The notes beneath the pieces are model-generated. The model saw only the letters and a program-made list of their open reading frames with translations. It was not told the DNA's origin and ran no database searches. 62,815 nt of DNA from an uncultured Anaerococcus sp. (GTDB taxonomy: Bacteria; Bacillota; Clostridia; Tissierellales; Peptoniphilaceae). Shown here piece after piece: positions 44,143-52,915 of the stretch; within the stretch, counting starts at the first letter, position 1, and each line of letters opens with the position of its first letter. The stretch is from the NCBI RefSeq assembly GCF_943908415.1, contig NZ_CALTSY010000008.1, positions 1 through 62,815 on the forward strand, read 5' to 3'. The position numbers and the translations under genes were made by a program.

Positions 44143-44179
44143 AAAAAAAGAAGAGATATTTAAAACATCCCTTCTTTTT
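44143..44179 (-). terminator. Terminator of the orphan binding-protein gene
   Basis: AAAAAGAAG (44145-44153) pairs with CTTCTTTTT (44171-44179), with GAT/ATC inside. The minus-strand transcript exits into seven T residues. Confidence 0.75.
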
Positions 44180-44196
44180 ATCATATAAAGTTTAAT

Positions 44197-45324
44197 CTAT
44201 TTTATATCACTATCGCTTACACCTAAAGTGTTCCAATAATTATTTATAAAGTCATCTTTGCTCATATCTGTATCAATAATGCCAAGCTCTTTATAATCAT
44301 CAATTACTGTCTCTAAGGTTTGTTCTGTATCATCTAAAGTAACTGCCCAATTATAAGAATCCATCATTTCTACTACAGTATCAAAGTCTCCATTTGCCCA
44401 GTTGTTATCAAATAAAATTTGAGCGGCTTCTTCTACATTGTCTTCAATCCATTTTTGAGTTTCAAGTACTGCTTCATTATATGCTTTAGCCATTAGAGGA
44501 TTTTCTTTAACAAAATCTCCATTTAGAGCATTTACACAACATGCTTCATCTTTAAAGTCATCATCAAAAGATAAAGATCTAATTCTTTTTATAGTACCAT
44601 CTTCTACAAATTGATAAGCAAATTCATCTGAAAGAATAGCTCCTTCAACTTCTCCATTTTGCATAGCTTGGATTAAAGCAGAAGCATCTACTTGTTTGTA
44701 TTTGATCTCATCTGGTTTGATATCATCATTGTTAAAAAATCTTATTGCTATATTGTGATCTGCGCTTCCTATAGCTCCTGGGAATCCTACAGTTTTGCCA
44801 ACAAGTCCTTTTGTATCATCTATATCATCATTATTTAGAACATATAAAGATTTGCATCCTGTGTGGGCTCCTGATGCGAATACCATGTCTACACCGTGTA
44901 CTGTTGGTGGTACAAATTTTGCAATATGTCCTACAGTAGCATCCGCCGCATGAGTTCCTATGGAATCAACATCACTTTTTACATTGATAAATTCTACATC
45001 AAGTCCTCTTTTTTCAAATTCACCTCTAACTTTAGCTATGCCCGGTGCTCCAGTACAAATCCCACCATTATAAGAAACTTTTATTGGTTTGCCATAATGG
45101 GGTTCATCCTCCATCTTGCCAGTTGTTTCAGTTTCATCTGACTGTTTTTGATTATCTTTGTCATCTTCATTATTTTCATTCTCTTGATCAGTATTTTTAT
45201 CCTCTACTGAGCTTTCAGTTTGTGTGTCATTGTTAGTTTCTTTATTATCTGCCTCATTGCTCACACATGCAGTAAAAGATAAGGCCATAGCTAAGGCTAA
45301 AGCTACTTTTTTAAAATTATTCAT
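44197..45324 (-). CDS. Orphan NMT1/THI5-like substrate-binding lipoprotein
   Basis: A 375-residue lipoprotein. The lipobox is FTAC (Cys20), followed by an Asn/Glu/Asp-rich linker to about residue 75, then a NitT/TauT-type binding domain: IKVSYNGGICTGAPGIAKVRGEFEKRG, GKTVGFPGAIGSADH, and MQNGEVEGAILSDEFA. ABC permease and ATPase genes that would normally accompany it are absent here. Cysteines in GGICTG, TGCKS and EACC are unusual for such proteins. The ligand (sulfonate, nitrate, pyrimidine or other) cannot be told. TAGGAG precedes the ATG. Confidence 0.85.
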   Translation of the reverse strand: MNNFKKVALALAMALSFTACVSNEADNKETNNDTQTESSVEDKNTDQENENNEDDKDNQKQSDETETTGKMEDEPHYGKPIKVSYNGGICTGAPGIAKVRGEFEKRGLDVEFINVKSDVDSIGTHAADATVGHIAKFVPPTVHGVDMVFASGAHTGCKSLYVLNNDDIDDTKGLVGKTVGFPGAIGSADHNIAIRFFNNDDIKPDEIKYKQVDASALIQAMQNGEVEGAILSDEFAYQFVEDGTIKRIRSLSFDDDFKDEACCVNALNGDFVKENPLMAKAYNEAVLETQKWIEDNVEEAAQILFDNNWANGDFDTVVEMMDSYNWAVTLDDTEQTLETVIDDYKELGIIDTDMSKDDFINNYWNTLGVSDSDIK

Positions 45325-45759
45325 TTTTTCTCCTATCTTCTTTAGATTTTTATAAGTTATTTATAATATTATAAACTGATTTTAAATATGTATTATAGGA
45401 ATAAAGTGTGTACTAAGGAATCTAAATTCCCATCTTTAGTCACTATATGTCAAAATGATGCGCACTATAAATTCTAAAAAGTGTACTAAATTATCTTTTT
45501 AATAATATTTTTAGAGATTTTACATATCACCATATATATGAAATCATATAAACGTTTTCTTGTCAAATAAAAAAGACGGAGATAATCCCCCACCTAATTT
45601 AGATATTATAGTAAAATGTTTCTCTCAAAAAGTTAATAAATCTTATAAAGTGCTTTTTATATTTTACTAATTAAAAATATGTTCATAGGCTTTTTTAGCT
45701 ATATCTTTCAATTGAATATTACTATATTTTTATAAGCTAAAATATTTTTTGTGTAGTGA
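45325..45759. other. Gene-free region with a degraded terminator copy
   Basis: 435 bases without a convincing gene. The only structured element is the 44-base repeat copy at 45565-45608. The remaining sequence is A+T-rich and shows no good promoter pair. Confidence 0.6.
45565..45608. repeat. Direct repeat copy 1, diverged terminator
   Basis: 40 of 44 bases match 46320-46363. Three changes in one arm (CCCCCA for TCTCCG) weaken the hairpin. It lies about 150 bases beyond the stop of the 143-residue gene. Confidence 0.85.
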
Positions 45760-46191
45760 CTAAATTTGAAAGTCAAAAATATATCCTTTATTTAGCTTAC
45801 TATTATAAATATATAAGACACTGTGACCAGGTTTATTAAAATCCTCTTTAAAGGAATAGATTGTATCAGGCCTTTTTTCCAATGAGTCTATTGATCCAGA
45901 TAAATCCTTATAGTTATCTATATCAGACTCATGTATTAACATAAGTTGTTTAAAACTTCTTGCTTTTCTAAAATAGTCATCATCTATTTTATTTCCACTT
46001 ATTTTTTCTTCTTCTTTGGCAGTAAACTCGTATATATCAAAATGATCATTACCAAAGGCTCTTTCAGATTTAAAAACCTTATTTATATCATAAGATTTAG
46101 ATTCTTTTAAGGCCAAATAAGATATAGAAAATATTATAAGTACTAAGAGTAATATCAAGGTGTATCTTTTTTTATATTTATTATTGCTCAT
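45760..46191 (-). CDS. Unrecognised 143-residue membrane-anchored protein
   Basis: I do not recognise this protein. A short basic start is followed by one hydrophobic helix (about 10-27); the remaining 115 residues would be outside the cell. They are rich in Asp, Lys and aromatic residues (AFGNDHFDIYEF, RSFKQLMLIHESD, GHSVLYIYNSKLNKGYIFDF). The ribosome site is weak (TAGGT, 11 bases away). It sits between two copies of the hppA terminator sequence. Its reading frame is open and its composition is protein-like, but expression is less certain than for its neighbours. Confidence 0.6.
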   Translation of the reverse strand: MSNNKYKKRYTLILLLVLIIFSISYLALKESKSYDINKVFKSERAFGNDHFDIYEFTAKEEEKISGNKIDDDYFRKARSFKQLMLIHESDIDNYKDLSGSIDSLEKRPDTIYSFKEDFNKPGHSVLYIYNSKLNKGYIFDFQI

Positions 46192-46319
46192 ATTATTTAT
46201 ACCTAGTTAATTATACATGCATCATTAATTTAGTATGACTATTGTCATAGCAATTATATACTAAATCATAAAAAAGTAAATATTGCAAACTATACTTTCC
46301 TATATATAATTAATTTGAT

Positions 46320-46363
46320 AAATAAAAAAGACGGAGATAATTCTCCGCCTAATTTAAATATTA
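46320..46363. repeat. Direct repeat copy 2, containing the hppA terminator
   Basis: The 44-base copy begins exactly at the hppA stop codon and includes the hairpin CGGAGA (46332-46337) / TCTCCG (46342-46347). The minus-strand transcript exits into six T residues (46324-46329), so this copy is an intact terminator. Confidence 0.88.
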
Positions 46364-48322
46364 GATAAATAATCCTGCAAATACTACAGAAACTATTGTC
46401 ATAAGTTTGATAAGGATATTTAGTGATGGGCCTGATGTATCCTTGAATGGATCACCTACTGTATCACCTACTACTGCTGCCTTGTGAGCATCAGATCCTT
46501 TACCACCTTCTACACCACTTTCGATGTATTTTTTAGCGTTATCCCATGCTCCACCAGCGTTTGACATAAATATTGCCATCATAACACCAGTTACAAGAGC
46601 ACCTGCTAATAGTCCACCTAGGGCATAAGGTCCAAGGATTTTACCAACAATAATTGGTACAACTATAGCTAAGATTCCTGGAACAACCATTTCTCTTAAA
46701 GAAGCTGTTGTTGAAATACTAATACAATTTTGATAATCTGGTTCTTTGTTACCAGCTAGTATTTGATCATCTTCTTTAAATTGTCTTCTAACTTCTTCGA
46801 TCATTTGGCTTGCTGCTTTTCCTACTGAGTTCATTGTTAAAGCTGAGAATAGGAATGGAAGCATACCACCGATAAACATACCAGCAACTACTTTACTATC
46901 TAGAATTGATATTTGTTCTAGATTGATTGATTCTGAATAAGTTATAAATAATGAAAGTGCAGTAAGTGCTGCAGATCCTATAGCAAATCCTTTACCAATA
47001 GCAGCTGTTGTATTACCTATAGAGTCAAGTCCATCTGTAATATCACGTACGCTTTCTGGTAGATAGCTCATTTCTGCAATACCACCAGCATTATCTGTGA
47101 TTGGTCCATAAGCATCCACTGTTACTGTTATACCTGTAATTGAAAGCATACCAACTGCGGCAAGTGCTATACCGAATACTCCCATAAGGTTAAATGCAAG
47201 CATAATTGCAATTGCTACTACTAGTATTGGGAATACTGTAGAAAGCATACCTGTTGAAAGACCAGCAATGATGTTTGTTGCAACACCTGTTGATGATTCT
47301 TTTGAGATATACTTAACGTGTCTATATTTATCTGATGTATAAACTTCTGTTAAAAGTCCTATAATAATACCTGCAACAAGACCTGTAATTACTGCAAATG
47401 CAGCTTGGTAGTTGCCAAAGTATTTGTTAGATAGGATAAATGCTCCTATTAATACTATTATTCCTGAAATATATAATGTTCCCATTAATGATTTTTGAGG
47501 ATTTTTGTGCTTTCCTGCTAAGAATATTAATGAAGCTATCATTGAAGCTAGTATTCCTATTGAAGCTAAAAATAGTGTAAAGTTAACACCTGCTTCTGCA
47601 AAGTATACTGCACCAAGAGTCATTGAAGAAATAATAGCACCAGCATAAGATTCGAATAAGTCTGCACCCATACCAGCAACGTCCCCAACGTTATCTCCTA
47701 CGTTATCAGCTATAACTGCAGGGTTTCTTGGGTCATCTTCTGGGATTCCTGCTTCTACTTTACCAACAAGGTCAGCTCCAAGGTCAGCAGCTTTTGTATA
47801 GATACCACCACCAACTCTAGCAAAAAGTGCTACTGATGATGCACCTAGGGAATATCCCATTAGGATTGTTGGATCTTTAAAGTAAAGGTAAGTTAAAATA
47901 ATTCCTATAAAACCTAAGCCTGTTACAGCCATACCCATAACTGATCCACCAGAGAATGCTACTTTTAAAGCACCGTCTTGTCCACTTTCCTTAGCTTCAT
48001 TAGCACATCTAACATTTGCTGCTGTAGAAACTCTCATTCCTATAAAGCCAGCAAGCATTGATAATGCTGAACCTAAGATATAGCAAAGCATAGTTTGTAC
48101 ACTTAAAAATACTCCAAGTAAGATTGCTACTATAACAACAAAAATTGCAATGTATTTGTATTCTCTACTAAGAAATGTCATTGCACCATTTCTTATATAA
48201 TTAGAGATTTGTAGCATACGGTCGTTACCAGCAGATAGTGGCATGATTTTCGCTTTTATAGTGAAAAGCATGAATAATATCGCTAGTATTGCTACTATAA
48301 GAGATAAAATCTCAATTGACAT
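46361..48322 (-). CDS. hppA: Membrane-bound ion-pumping pyrophosphatase, K+-dependent type
   Basis: A 653-residue integral membrane enzyme with about 16 helices that couples pyrophosphate hydrolysis to Na+ or H+ export. Active-site motifs are DNVGDNVGDVAGMGADLFESY and, near the C-terminus, GDTVGDPFKDTSGPS. The residue that decides potassium dependence lies in TTAAIGKGFAIGSAA; alanine at that place marks the K+-dependent class, many of which pump sodium. Lysine would mark the other class. AAAGGAGG precedes the ATG, and an extended -10 (TGTTATAAT, 48356-48364) lies upstream. Confidence 0.96.
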   Translation of the reverse strand: MSIEILSLIVAILAILFMLFTIKAKIMPLSAGNDRMLQISNYIRNGAMTFLSREYKYIAIFVVIVAILLGVFLSVQTMLCYILGSALSMLAGFIGMRVSTAANVRCANEAKESGQDGALKVAFSGGSVMGMAVTGLGFIGIILTYLYFKDPTILMGYSLGASSVALFARVGGGIYTKAADLGADLVGKVEAGIPEDDPRNPAVIADNVGDNVGDVAGMGADLFESYAGAIISSMTLGAVYFAEAGVNFTLFLASIGILASMIASLIFLAGKHKNPQKSLMGTLYISGIIVLIGAFILSNKYFGNYQAAFAVITGLVAGIIIGLLTEVYTSDKYRHVKYISKESSTGVATNIIAGLSTGMLSTVFPILVVAIAIMLAFNLMGVFGIALAAVGMLSITGITVTVDAYGPITDNAGGIAEMSYLPESVRDITDGLDSIGNTTAAIGKGFAIGSAALTALSLFITYSESINLEQISILDSKVVAGMFIGGMLPFLFSALTMNSVGKAASQMIEEVRRQFKEDDQILAGNKEPDYQNCISISTTASLREMVVPGILAIVVPIIVGKILGPYALGGLLAGALVTGVMMAIFMSNAGGAWDNAKKYIESGVEGGKGSDAHKAAVVGDTVGDPFKDTSGPSLNILIKLMTIVSVVFAGLFI

Positions 48323-48390
48323 AAGTCCTCCTTTTAAAATATATTGTTCTTATACATTATAACATAATATTATCTATATTCTTAATTTTA

Positions 48391-48435
48391 TAAAAAAAAT
48401 GCTAAGCAGAAATCTTATAAATGACTACTTAGCAT
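48391..48435 (-). terminator. Terminator of rpsF-ssb-rpsR
   Basis: ATGCTAAG (48399-48406) pairs with CTTAGCAT (48428-48435), extended with one mismatch. The minus-strand transcript exits into a T run of eight. Confidence 0.85.
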
Positions 48436-48475
48436 CTAATTTGCTTATTGAATATATTTTTATATTAAAATTTTT

Positions 48476-48706
48476 TTAGTTTTCTTCGTATGGTAATAAT
48501 GCAACTTGTCTAGCTCTTTTAATAGCGCGAGTTACTTCTCTTTGATGTTTTGCATTAAGGCCAGTTACTCTTCTAGGTAAGATCTTTCCTCTATCAGAGA
48601 TAAATCTTTTTAAAGTTTCTGTATCCTTGTAATCGATAACTTTAGAAGGATCTTTTACAAATGGATCAACCTTTTTTCTTGGTTTATATCTTCTATTTCC
48701 TGCCAT
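48476..48706 (-). CDS. rpsR: 30S ribosomal protein S18
   Basis: 76 residues, basic, with the S18 core DYKDTETLKRFISDRGKILPRRVTGLNAKHQREV. It binds the platform of the small subunit as a pair with S6. AAAGGA precedes the ATG. It is the last gene of the usual rpsF-ssb-rpsR operon. Confidence 0.98.
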   Translation of the reverse strand: MAGNRRYKPRKKVDPFVKDPSKVIDYKDTETLKRFISDRGKILPRRVTGLNAKHQREVTRAIKRARQVALLPYEEN

Positions 48707-48726
48707 GATATTCCTTTCTTTATATT

Positions 48727-49278
48727 TTAGAATGGAATCCTGCCATCATCTTCAATTTCGGTGAAGTCATCATCAAAGAAATCATCATTATTATCAAAAC
48801 CGCCTTGGTTTTGATTATAGGAATTATTGTTGTTGTAATTATTATTTTGATAGCCTGTTTGAGAATAATTGTTATTGCCATAATCTTGGTTATCACCGTA
48901 ATTAGGTCCATTATAAGATCCAGAATTTTGATTATCATTTCTTGATCCTAAAAATTCAACATTATTTGCCCAAACATCAGTTGTATAGACTGTTTTGCCT
49001 GTTTCTTTATCTTGGTAGCTACCTGTATTTATACTACCTTCAACAGCACATTGACTTCCTTTTCTTAGATATTTAGATGCATTTTCACCTTGCCAACCCC
49101 ATACAGTTATACGGATGAAATCAGCTGTAGGACGATTTTGAGATTCTGCTTCTTGTCTCTTTTCCCTGCTCATTCTTCTATCAACAGCAAGGGTAAATGT
49201 AGCGACTGCTTGATTATTTTGAGTATACCTTAATTCGGGATCTCTAGTTAATCTTCCAATAAGTGTAACTCTATTCAT
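48727..49278 (-). CDS. ssb: Single-stranded DNA-binding protein
   Basis: 183 residues. The OB fold occupies about 1-110 (MNRVTLIGRLTRDPELRYT; TDFIRITVWG-type core). An Asn/Tyr/Gly/Gln-rich disordered linker follows (about 115-160). The acidic tip ends DDGRIPF, the docking site for repair and replication partners. It sits between rpsF and rpsR as in most Firmicutes. Confidence 0.97.
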   Translation of the reverse strand: MNRVTLIGRLTRDPELRYTQNNQAVATFTLAVDRRMSREKRQEAESQNRPTADFIRITVWGWQGENASKYLRKGSQCAVEGSINTGSYQDKETGKTVYTTDVWANNVEFLGSRNDNQNSGSYNGPNYGDNQDYGNNNYSQTGYQNNNYNNNNSYNQNQGGFDNNDDFFDDDFTEIEDDGRIPF

Positions 49279-49281
49279 TGA

Positions 49282-49566
49282 TTAGTCCTCTTTTCTGATA
49301 ACCATGTATCTGATTATGAAATCTGAAAGTCTAAGTCTTCTTTCAAATTCTCTGATATGGTCAGGTTCAGATTTAAAGTCTACGATATAATAATATCCTT
49401 CTCTGATATAATTAATTTCGTAAGCTAATCTTCTCTTTCCCCAGTCATCAACATTAGTAACTTCACCGTTTTCTTCTATGATTCCTTTGAATCTTTCAAA
49501 AAGTGTAGTTCTATCTTGTTCACTCATATCAGGTTTGAAAATTAAAACTGCTTCGTAATTATTCAT
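49282..49566 (-). CDS. rpsF: 30S ribosomal protein S6
   Basis: 94 residues beginning MNNYEAVLIFKPD. A GTG nine bases upstream is in frame, but it overlaps the ribosome site GGGAGGTG. The ATG at 49566 is spaced correctly (eight bases) and matches the family start. S6 forms a dimer with S18. The hairpin in the leader may mediate feedback by that dimer. Confidence 0.97.
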   Translation of the reverse strand: MNNYEAVLIFKPDMSEQDRTTLFERFKGIIEENGEVTNVDDWGKRRLAYEINYIREGYYYIVDFKSEPDHIREFERRLRLSDFIIRYMVIRKED

Positions 49567-49583
49567 TCTTTTCACCTCCCTAT

Positions 49584-49623
49584 GGTCTATGACCCCGCTA
49601 ATTCCTCGCGGAGTAGAGTATAC
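49584..49623 (-). promoter_or_regulatory. rpsF leader hairpin, candidate S6:S18 autoregulatory site
   Basis: On the minus strand ACTCCGC pairs with GCGGGGT (49592-49598 with 49608-49614). An alternative GGTC/GACC stem (49584-49594) overlaps it just before the ribosome site. Many bacteria use an rpsF leader structure bound by S6:S18; assignment here is inference from position and mutually exclusive pairing. Confidence 0.45.
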
Positions 49624-49629
49624 TTTTAT

Positions 49630-49658
49630 ATATTACTATCAAAACAAATTTAAGTCAA
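49630..49658 (-). promoter_or_regulatory. Promoter of rpsF-ssb-rpsR
   Basis: On the minus strand TTGACT (49653-49658), 17 bases, TAATAT (49630-49635). It starts just after the thiE stop codon; no terminator was seen between. Confidence 0.75.
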
Positions 49659-49661
49659 TAC

Positions 49662-50372
49662 TTATTTGTTCTCTTTTATGCATTGATCCCACTTTTGTGA
49701 TATTTTTTCAGCTTCCATTTTTGGATTATCTGCTTCTGATATAGCTGATATAAGGAAAAATCCGTCTACTCCTGTACTAGCCAGTTCATTTAAATCAAAT
49801 ATTTTTACTCCTCCACCTATAACAACTGGTATATCTGATGCTTCTTTTAATTCTTTGATATCTTTAAAGCTTCTAGTAATTACATTTCCGCTTTCATCCA
49901 TACCACAGTCAGGTTTTGATGTAGATGGTCTAAGTGGCCCTGCTCCAAAATAATCAATATTGCTAGTATCTTTTACCTTTACATACTCTATTAGATCTTC
50001 TGTTCTTGCTGATAAACCTACTATTGAATCTTCGCCCAGGTATTTTCTACATACTTCTACTGGTATATCTTTTTGCCCAACATGTATACCATCTACCTTA
50101 GCCCCTTCTTCTCTAGCCGCAAGGATAACATCGAGTCTATCATCTACTACTAGAGATACTTCATCTTCTTTATTTAACTCTTTTATTAGATCTGATGTTT
50201 TTACACAAAGCTCTATCATCTGCCTAGCTGAAGCTGTTTTAGACCTAAGCTGTATAAATGTAAAACCTGCTTCTATAACATCTTTTAGTATCTGAACAAC
50301 ATCACGACCTAAAGTATTTTCAGGGCCTACTATAAAATATTTACTTAAATCAAAATTCTTTCTATTATACAT
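49662..50372 (-). CDS. thiE: Thiamine-phosphate synthase
   Basis: A 236-residue TIM barrel that joins HMP-pyrophosphate and thiazole phosphate to make thiamine phosphate. Visible motifs are FIQLRSKTAS (pyrophosphate lysine usually K or S here), HVGQKDIPV, GPLRPSTSKPD and the phosphate loop VIGGGVKIFDL. It overlaps thiM by eight bases. The family start is often shorter; the first 10-15 residues could be an extension. Confidence 0.93.
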   Translation of the reverse strand: MYNRKNFDLSKYFIVGPENTLGRDVVQILKDVIEAGFTFIQLRSKTASARQMIELCVKTSDLIKELNKEDEVSLVVDDRLDVILAAREEGAKVDGIHVGQKDIPVEVCRKYLGEDSIVGLSARTEDLIEYVKVKDTSNIDYFGAGPLRPSTSKPDCGMDESGNVITRSFKDIKELKEASDIPVVIGGGVKIFDLNELASTGVDGFFLISAISEADNPKMEAEKISQKWDQCIKENK

Positions 50373-51201
50373 CTAATTCCTCTATCTCAAATCTATTGTT
50401 TGCTACTTCTTCACTATTTACCTTATACAAGGCATCTAAAAATTCTGTTTGAAAGCTAGCTGGTCCATTGGCTTTTTCACTTGCTAAAAATCCAGCTAGA
50501 TTATAAATTTGTGTTGCTGTTAGAGCAGCTGTAAATGAGTCTGTTACGCTTTCAAAGACAGCACATACTCCTCCTAAAGAGCAGCCAGCTCCTGTTATAC
50601 TTTCCATCATATCTGAGCCACCATAAGAACGGGCAATAATCTTACCATCTGTAATGAGATCCACTTTTCCAGATATGGCTACTACCCCACCAGTATGACG
50701 AGCAATGTCGATTGCAGCTTCTTTTGCTTCTTCTACTTCATCCTCTGCTTCTACGCCCCTTGCTTTTGTTTTATTATTTTTAGCTAAGCCCCACATTTCT
50801 GCAATAGCTAAAATTTCTGAAGCATTGGCTCTTATTATTGTTGGTCTTTTATCTTTAAAATAGTTAATAGCTTGGCTTCTTTTTTCACCAAGGCCAGCTG
50901 CTACTGGATCTAGAACCCACTTGTGATTATTTTCTTCTAGATAGTCAGCTAAGGGAGCTAAAGTATCCATATAAAAGTCAAACATTGTTCCTAGATTTAT
51001 ATAGAATGATTTTGAAATAGAAGCCAGTCCTATAACTTCATCTTCTAAATATGCCATCGCAGCTGCTCCTCCTACAGCCAGCTGTGTATTGGCTACAAGA
51101 TTTACTGTCACTGTATTTGTAATTGATGGTGCCATTGGTTTAGTTCTTCTTACATCTTCAACAGCTCTTTTAATGTTTTCTTTTATCTCGTTTTTATTCA
51201 T
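50365..51201 (-). CDS. thiM: Hydroxyethylthiazole kinase
   Basis: A 278-residue ribokinase-fold enzyme that phosphorylates salvaged thiazole for ThiE. Family blocks are SITNTVTVNLVANTQLAVGG, KWVLDPVAAGLG, and the anion hole GAGCSLGGVCA with its catalytic Cys. With thiE it provides thiazole salvage; thiD is not in the window. It starts three bases after the P1 peptidase stop. No TPP riboswitch is visible upstream. Confidence 0.95.
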   Translation of the reverse strand: MNKNEIKENIKRAVEDVRRTKPMAPSITNTVTVNLVANTQLAVGGAAAMAYLEDEVIGLASISKSFYINLGTMFDFYMDTLAPLADYLEENNHKWVLDPVAAGLGEKRSQAINYFKDKRPTIIRANASEILAIAEMWGLAKNNKTKARGVEAEDEVEEAKEAAIDIARHTGGVVAISGKVDLITDGKIIARSYGGSDMMESITGAGCSLGGVCAVFESVTDSFTAALTATQIYNLAGFLASEKANGPASFQTEFLDALYKVNSEEVANNRFEIEELDV

Positions 51202-51204
51202 TTA

Positions 51205-52131
51205 TTATTCCTTTTCTACACTATATATAGCATTAGCTATAGAACGACTCATAGCATCTGCTGCCATCACTCCTACCATATTTAAGTCAGCTTCTATTTC
51301 ATTTGTTGAAAGAGCATAGATTGTATCTCCATCAAATCCTGTATGGACAGGGTTGATAGATCTTGCAAATCCATCATGGCTCATTTGTGCAATCTTTGTA
51401 AGTTTTGTTTTATCAAATCTAGCATTTGTAGCAACTATTCCTATAGTTGTGTTTTGATTGGCAAGTCCTGAAAAATCAGCCATAATCTTATGCATGACTT
51501 CATTTGTTTTTACCATTTCTCCATCTTTTTTGGGTCCAGCTAATTGGATACCCTTCTCATAATCGTAGATATCCCCAAAGGCATTTACTGCAACCATAGC
51601 TGATACTACTAAGTCTCCTTGTCTAAGGCTTGCTGATCCTAGGCCAGATTTCATAGAATTTTCCATACCTAAGATTTTTCCTACTGTGGCTCCTGCACCT
51701 GCTCCTATGATTCCTTGTCGATTTTCCTTTAAACTAGCATCTTTATAAGCTCTTTTTCCCATAGTTCTATCCGGTCGAGACTTATAGTCTTTATAGGCTA
51801 AGTCAAATAGTACGGATTGTGGTACTATAGGAACTATGCCTACTCCTACATCTAATCCCTTTCCATCTTCTTCTAAAGCTTCCATCACTCCACTTGCTGC
51901 ATCAAGTCCGTAGGCTGAGCCTCCACTTAAAATCAGAGCATTTACACTTTCTACAGTATTTACTGGATTTAGCAAATCAGTTTCTCTACTACCTGGTGCA
52001 GAGCCCCTAACTTCAACTGCACAAGTATTGTTACTTGGAGGAATTAATACTGTAAGGCCTGTGCCTCCTTTTAAGTCTTCGGCGTGTCCTACCTTAATTC
52101 CTTTTACATCTGTTATATATCCATCATACAT
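51205..52131 (-). CDS. P1 family peptidase (DmpA/L-aminopeptidase type)
   Basis: 308 residues of the self-processing DmpA fold. The N-terminal ITDVKGIKVGHAED and ILSGGSAYGLDAASGVM are typical. The likely autocleavage nucleophile is a Thr in QNTTIGIVATNA. It would release N-terminal amino acids or act on beta-peptides. An upstream in-frame ATG lies inside a terminator hairpin; AAAGGAG before 52131 fixes the start. It sits unexpectedly in front of thiM. Confidence 0.88.
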   Translation of the reverse strand: MYDGYITDVKGIKVGHAEDLKGGTGLTVLIPPSNNTCAVEVRGSAPGSRETDLLNPVNTVESVNALILSGGSAYGLDAASGVMEALEEDGKGLDVGVGIVPIVPQSVLFDLAYKDYKSRPDRTMGKRAYKDASLKENRQGIIGAGAGATVGKILGMENSMKSGLGSASLRQGDLVVSAMVAVNAFGDIYDYEKGIQLAGPKKDGEMVKTNEVMHKIMADFSGLANQNTTIGIVATNARFDKTKLTKIAQMSHDGFARSINPVHTGFDGDTIYALSTNEIEADLNMVGVMAADAMSRSIANAIYSVEKE

Positions 52132-52143
52132 ATTTACTCCTTT

Positions 52144-52174
52144 CAAAAAAGATTCCAAACATATTGGAATCTTT
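52144..52174 (-). terminator. Terminator between the barrel-protein gene and the P1 peptidase gene
   Basis: An 11-bp stem, AAAGATTCCAA (52148-52158) with TTGGAATCTTT (52164-52174). The minus-strand T run leads within two bases into the AAAGGAG ribosome site of the next gene. Confidence 0.85.
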
Positions 52175-52181
52175 AAAATAT

Positions 52182-52874
52182 TTATTCGTTTGTAATATCT
52201 TTATTGCGGTATTCATCCATCATTAAAGCAAATACTTCTGAACTTGATGGAGCAGTATAACTTATAGCATTTGCTCCTGCATTGATGGTTTCTAAAACTT
52301 GTTCACCTGTTTTTCCACCTGTAGCTATAATTGGGAAATTAGGACCGATTTCTTTTCTAATTTCTGCTACTAAGTCAGCTGTGTATTTTCCACCTGAAAT
52401 ATTTAATATCTCTGATCCAGCCTCAATCTTGCCTATATAATCATCTTTTAGATTAGTAACTGTTGCTATAACTGGAACATCTACAAAGTCAGCTATTTCT
52501 TTTATATCTTTATTAGGCATAGGTGAATTAACAACTACTCCATAGGCTCCAGACAGTTCTGCATCTATAGCTACATACTTTGATCTTAAACCTTGAGTAG
52601 TACCACCACCAACACCTATAAAGCAAGGTACATTGGATACATCCAAAATAGCATTAGATATTGAGCTTTGTGGTGTATATGGATATACAGCCATAATACT
52701 ATCTGCATTAGTATTTCTAATAATAGCCAAGTCTGTTGTAAATAACAAAGATTTTATTCTCTTTTCAAATATCTTTATTCCTGAAGCTCTATAAATTTCT
52801 TCTGGAACAGTAATAAATGACTTTCTTAGCTTGGAATGAACTTGTGGAATATGTTTTTCTTTTTTCTCTGCCAT
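52182..52874 (-). CDS. Conserved barrel-type protein of unknown role
   Basis: 230 residues. Motifs such as FIGVGGGTTQG, IATVTNLKD, ILNISGGKYT and IIATGGKTGEQVLETINAGANAISY resemble a phosphate-binding TIM barrel of the ThiG/IMPDH-like kind. No catalytic set is recognised. Relatives in clostridia are often called hydrolases without evidence. GGGAGG precedes the ATG. It follows ugd on the same strand and precedes the P1 peptidase and thiamine genes. Confidence 0.75.
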   Translation of the reverse strand: MAEKKEKHIPQVHSKLRKSFITVPEEIYRASGIKIFEKRIKSLLFTTDLAIIRNTNADSIMAVYPYTPQSSISNAILDVSNVPCFIGVGGGTTQGLRSKYVAIDAELSGAYGVVVNSPMPNKDIKEIADFVDVPVIATVTNLKDDYIGKIEAGSEILNISGGKYTADLVAEIRKEIGPNFPIIATGGKTGEQVLETINAGANAISYTAPSSSEVFALMMDEYRNKDITNE

Positions 52875-52915
52875 AAAGACCTCCCTTCAAAACACTTATA
52901 TATAATCTTTATTAA

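Noticed and set aside
45565..46363. Two-copy 44-base repeat as a CRISPR array
   Set aside because: Only two copies about 750 bases apart, and each is a terminator.
48720..48938. Ile/Thr-rich frame overlapping ssb
   Set aside because: A shifted reading of the Asn/Tyr-rich SSB linker.
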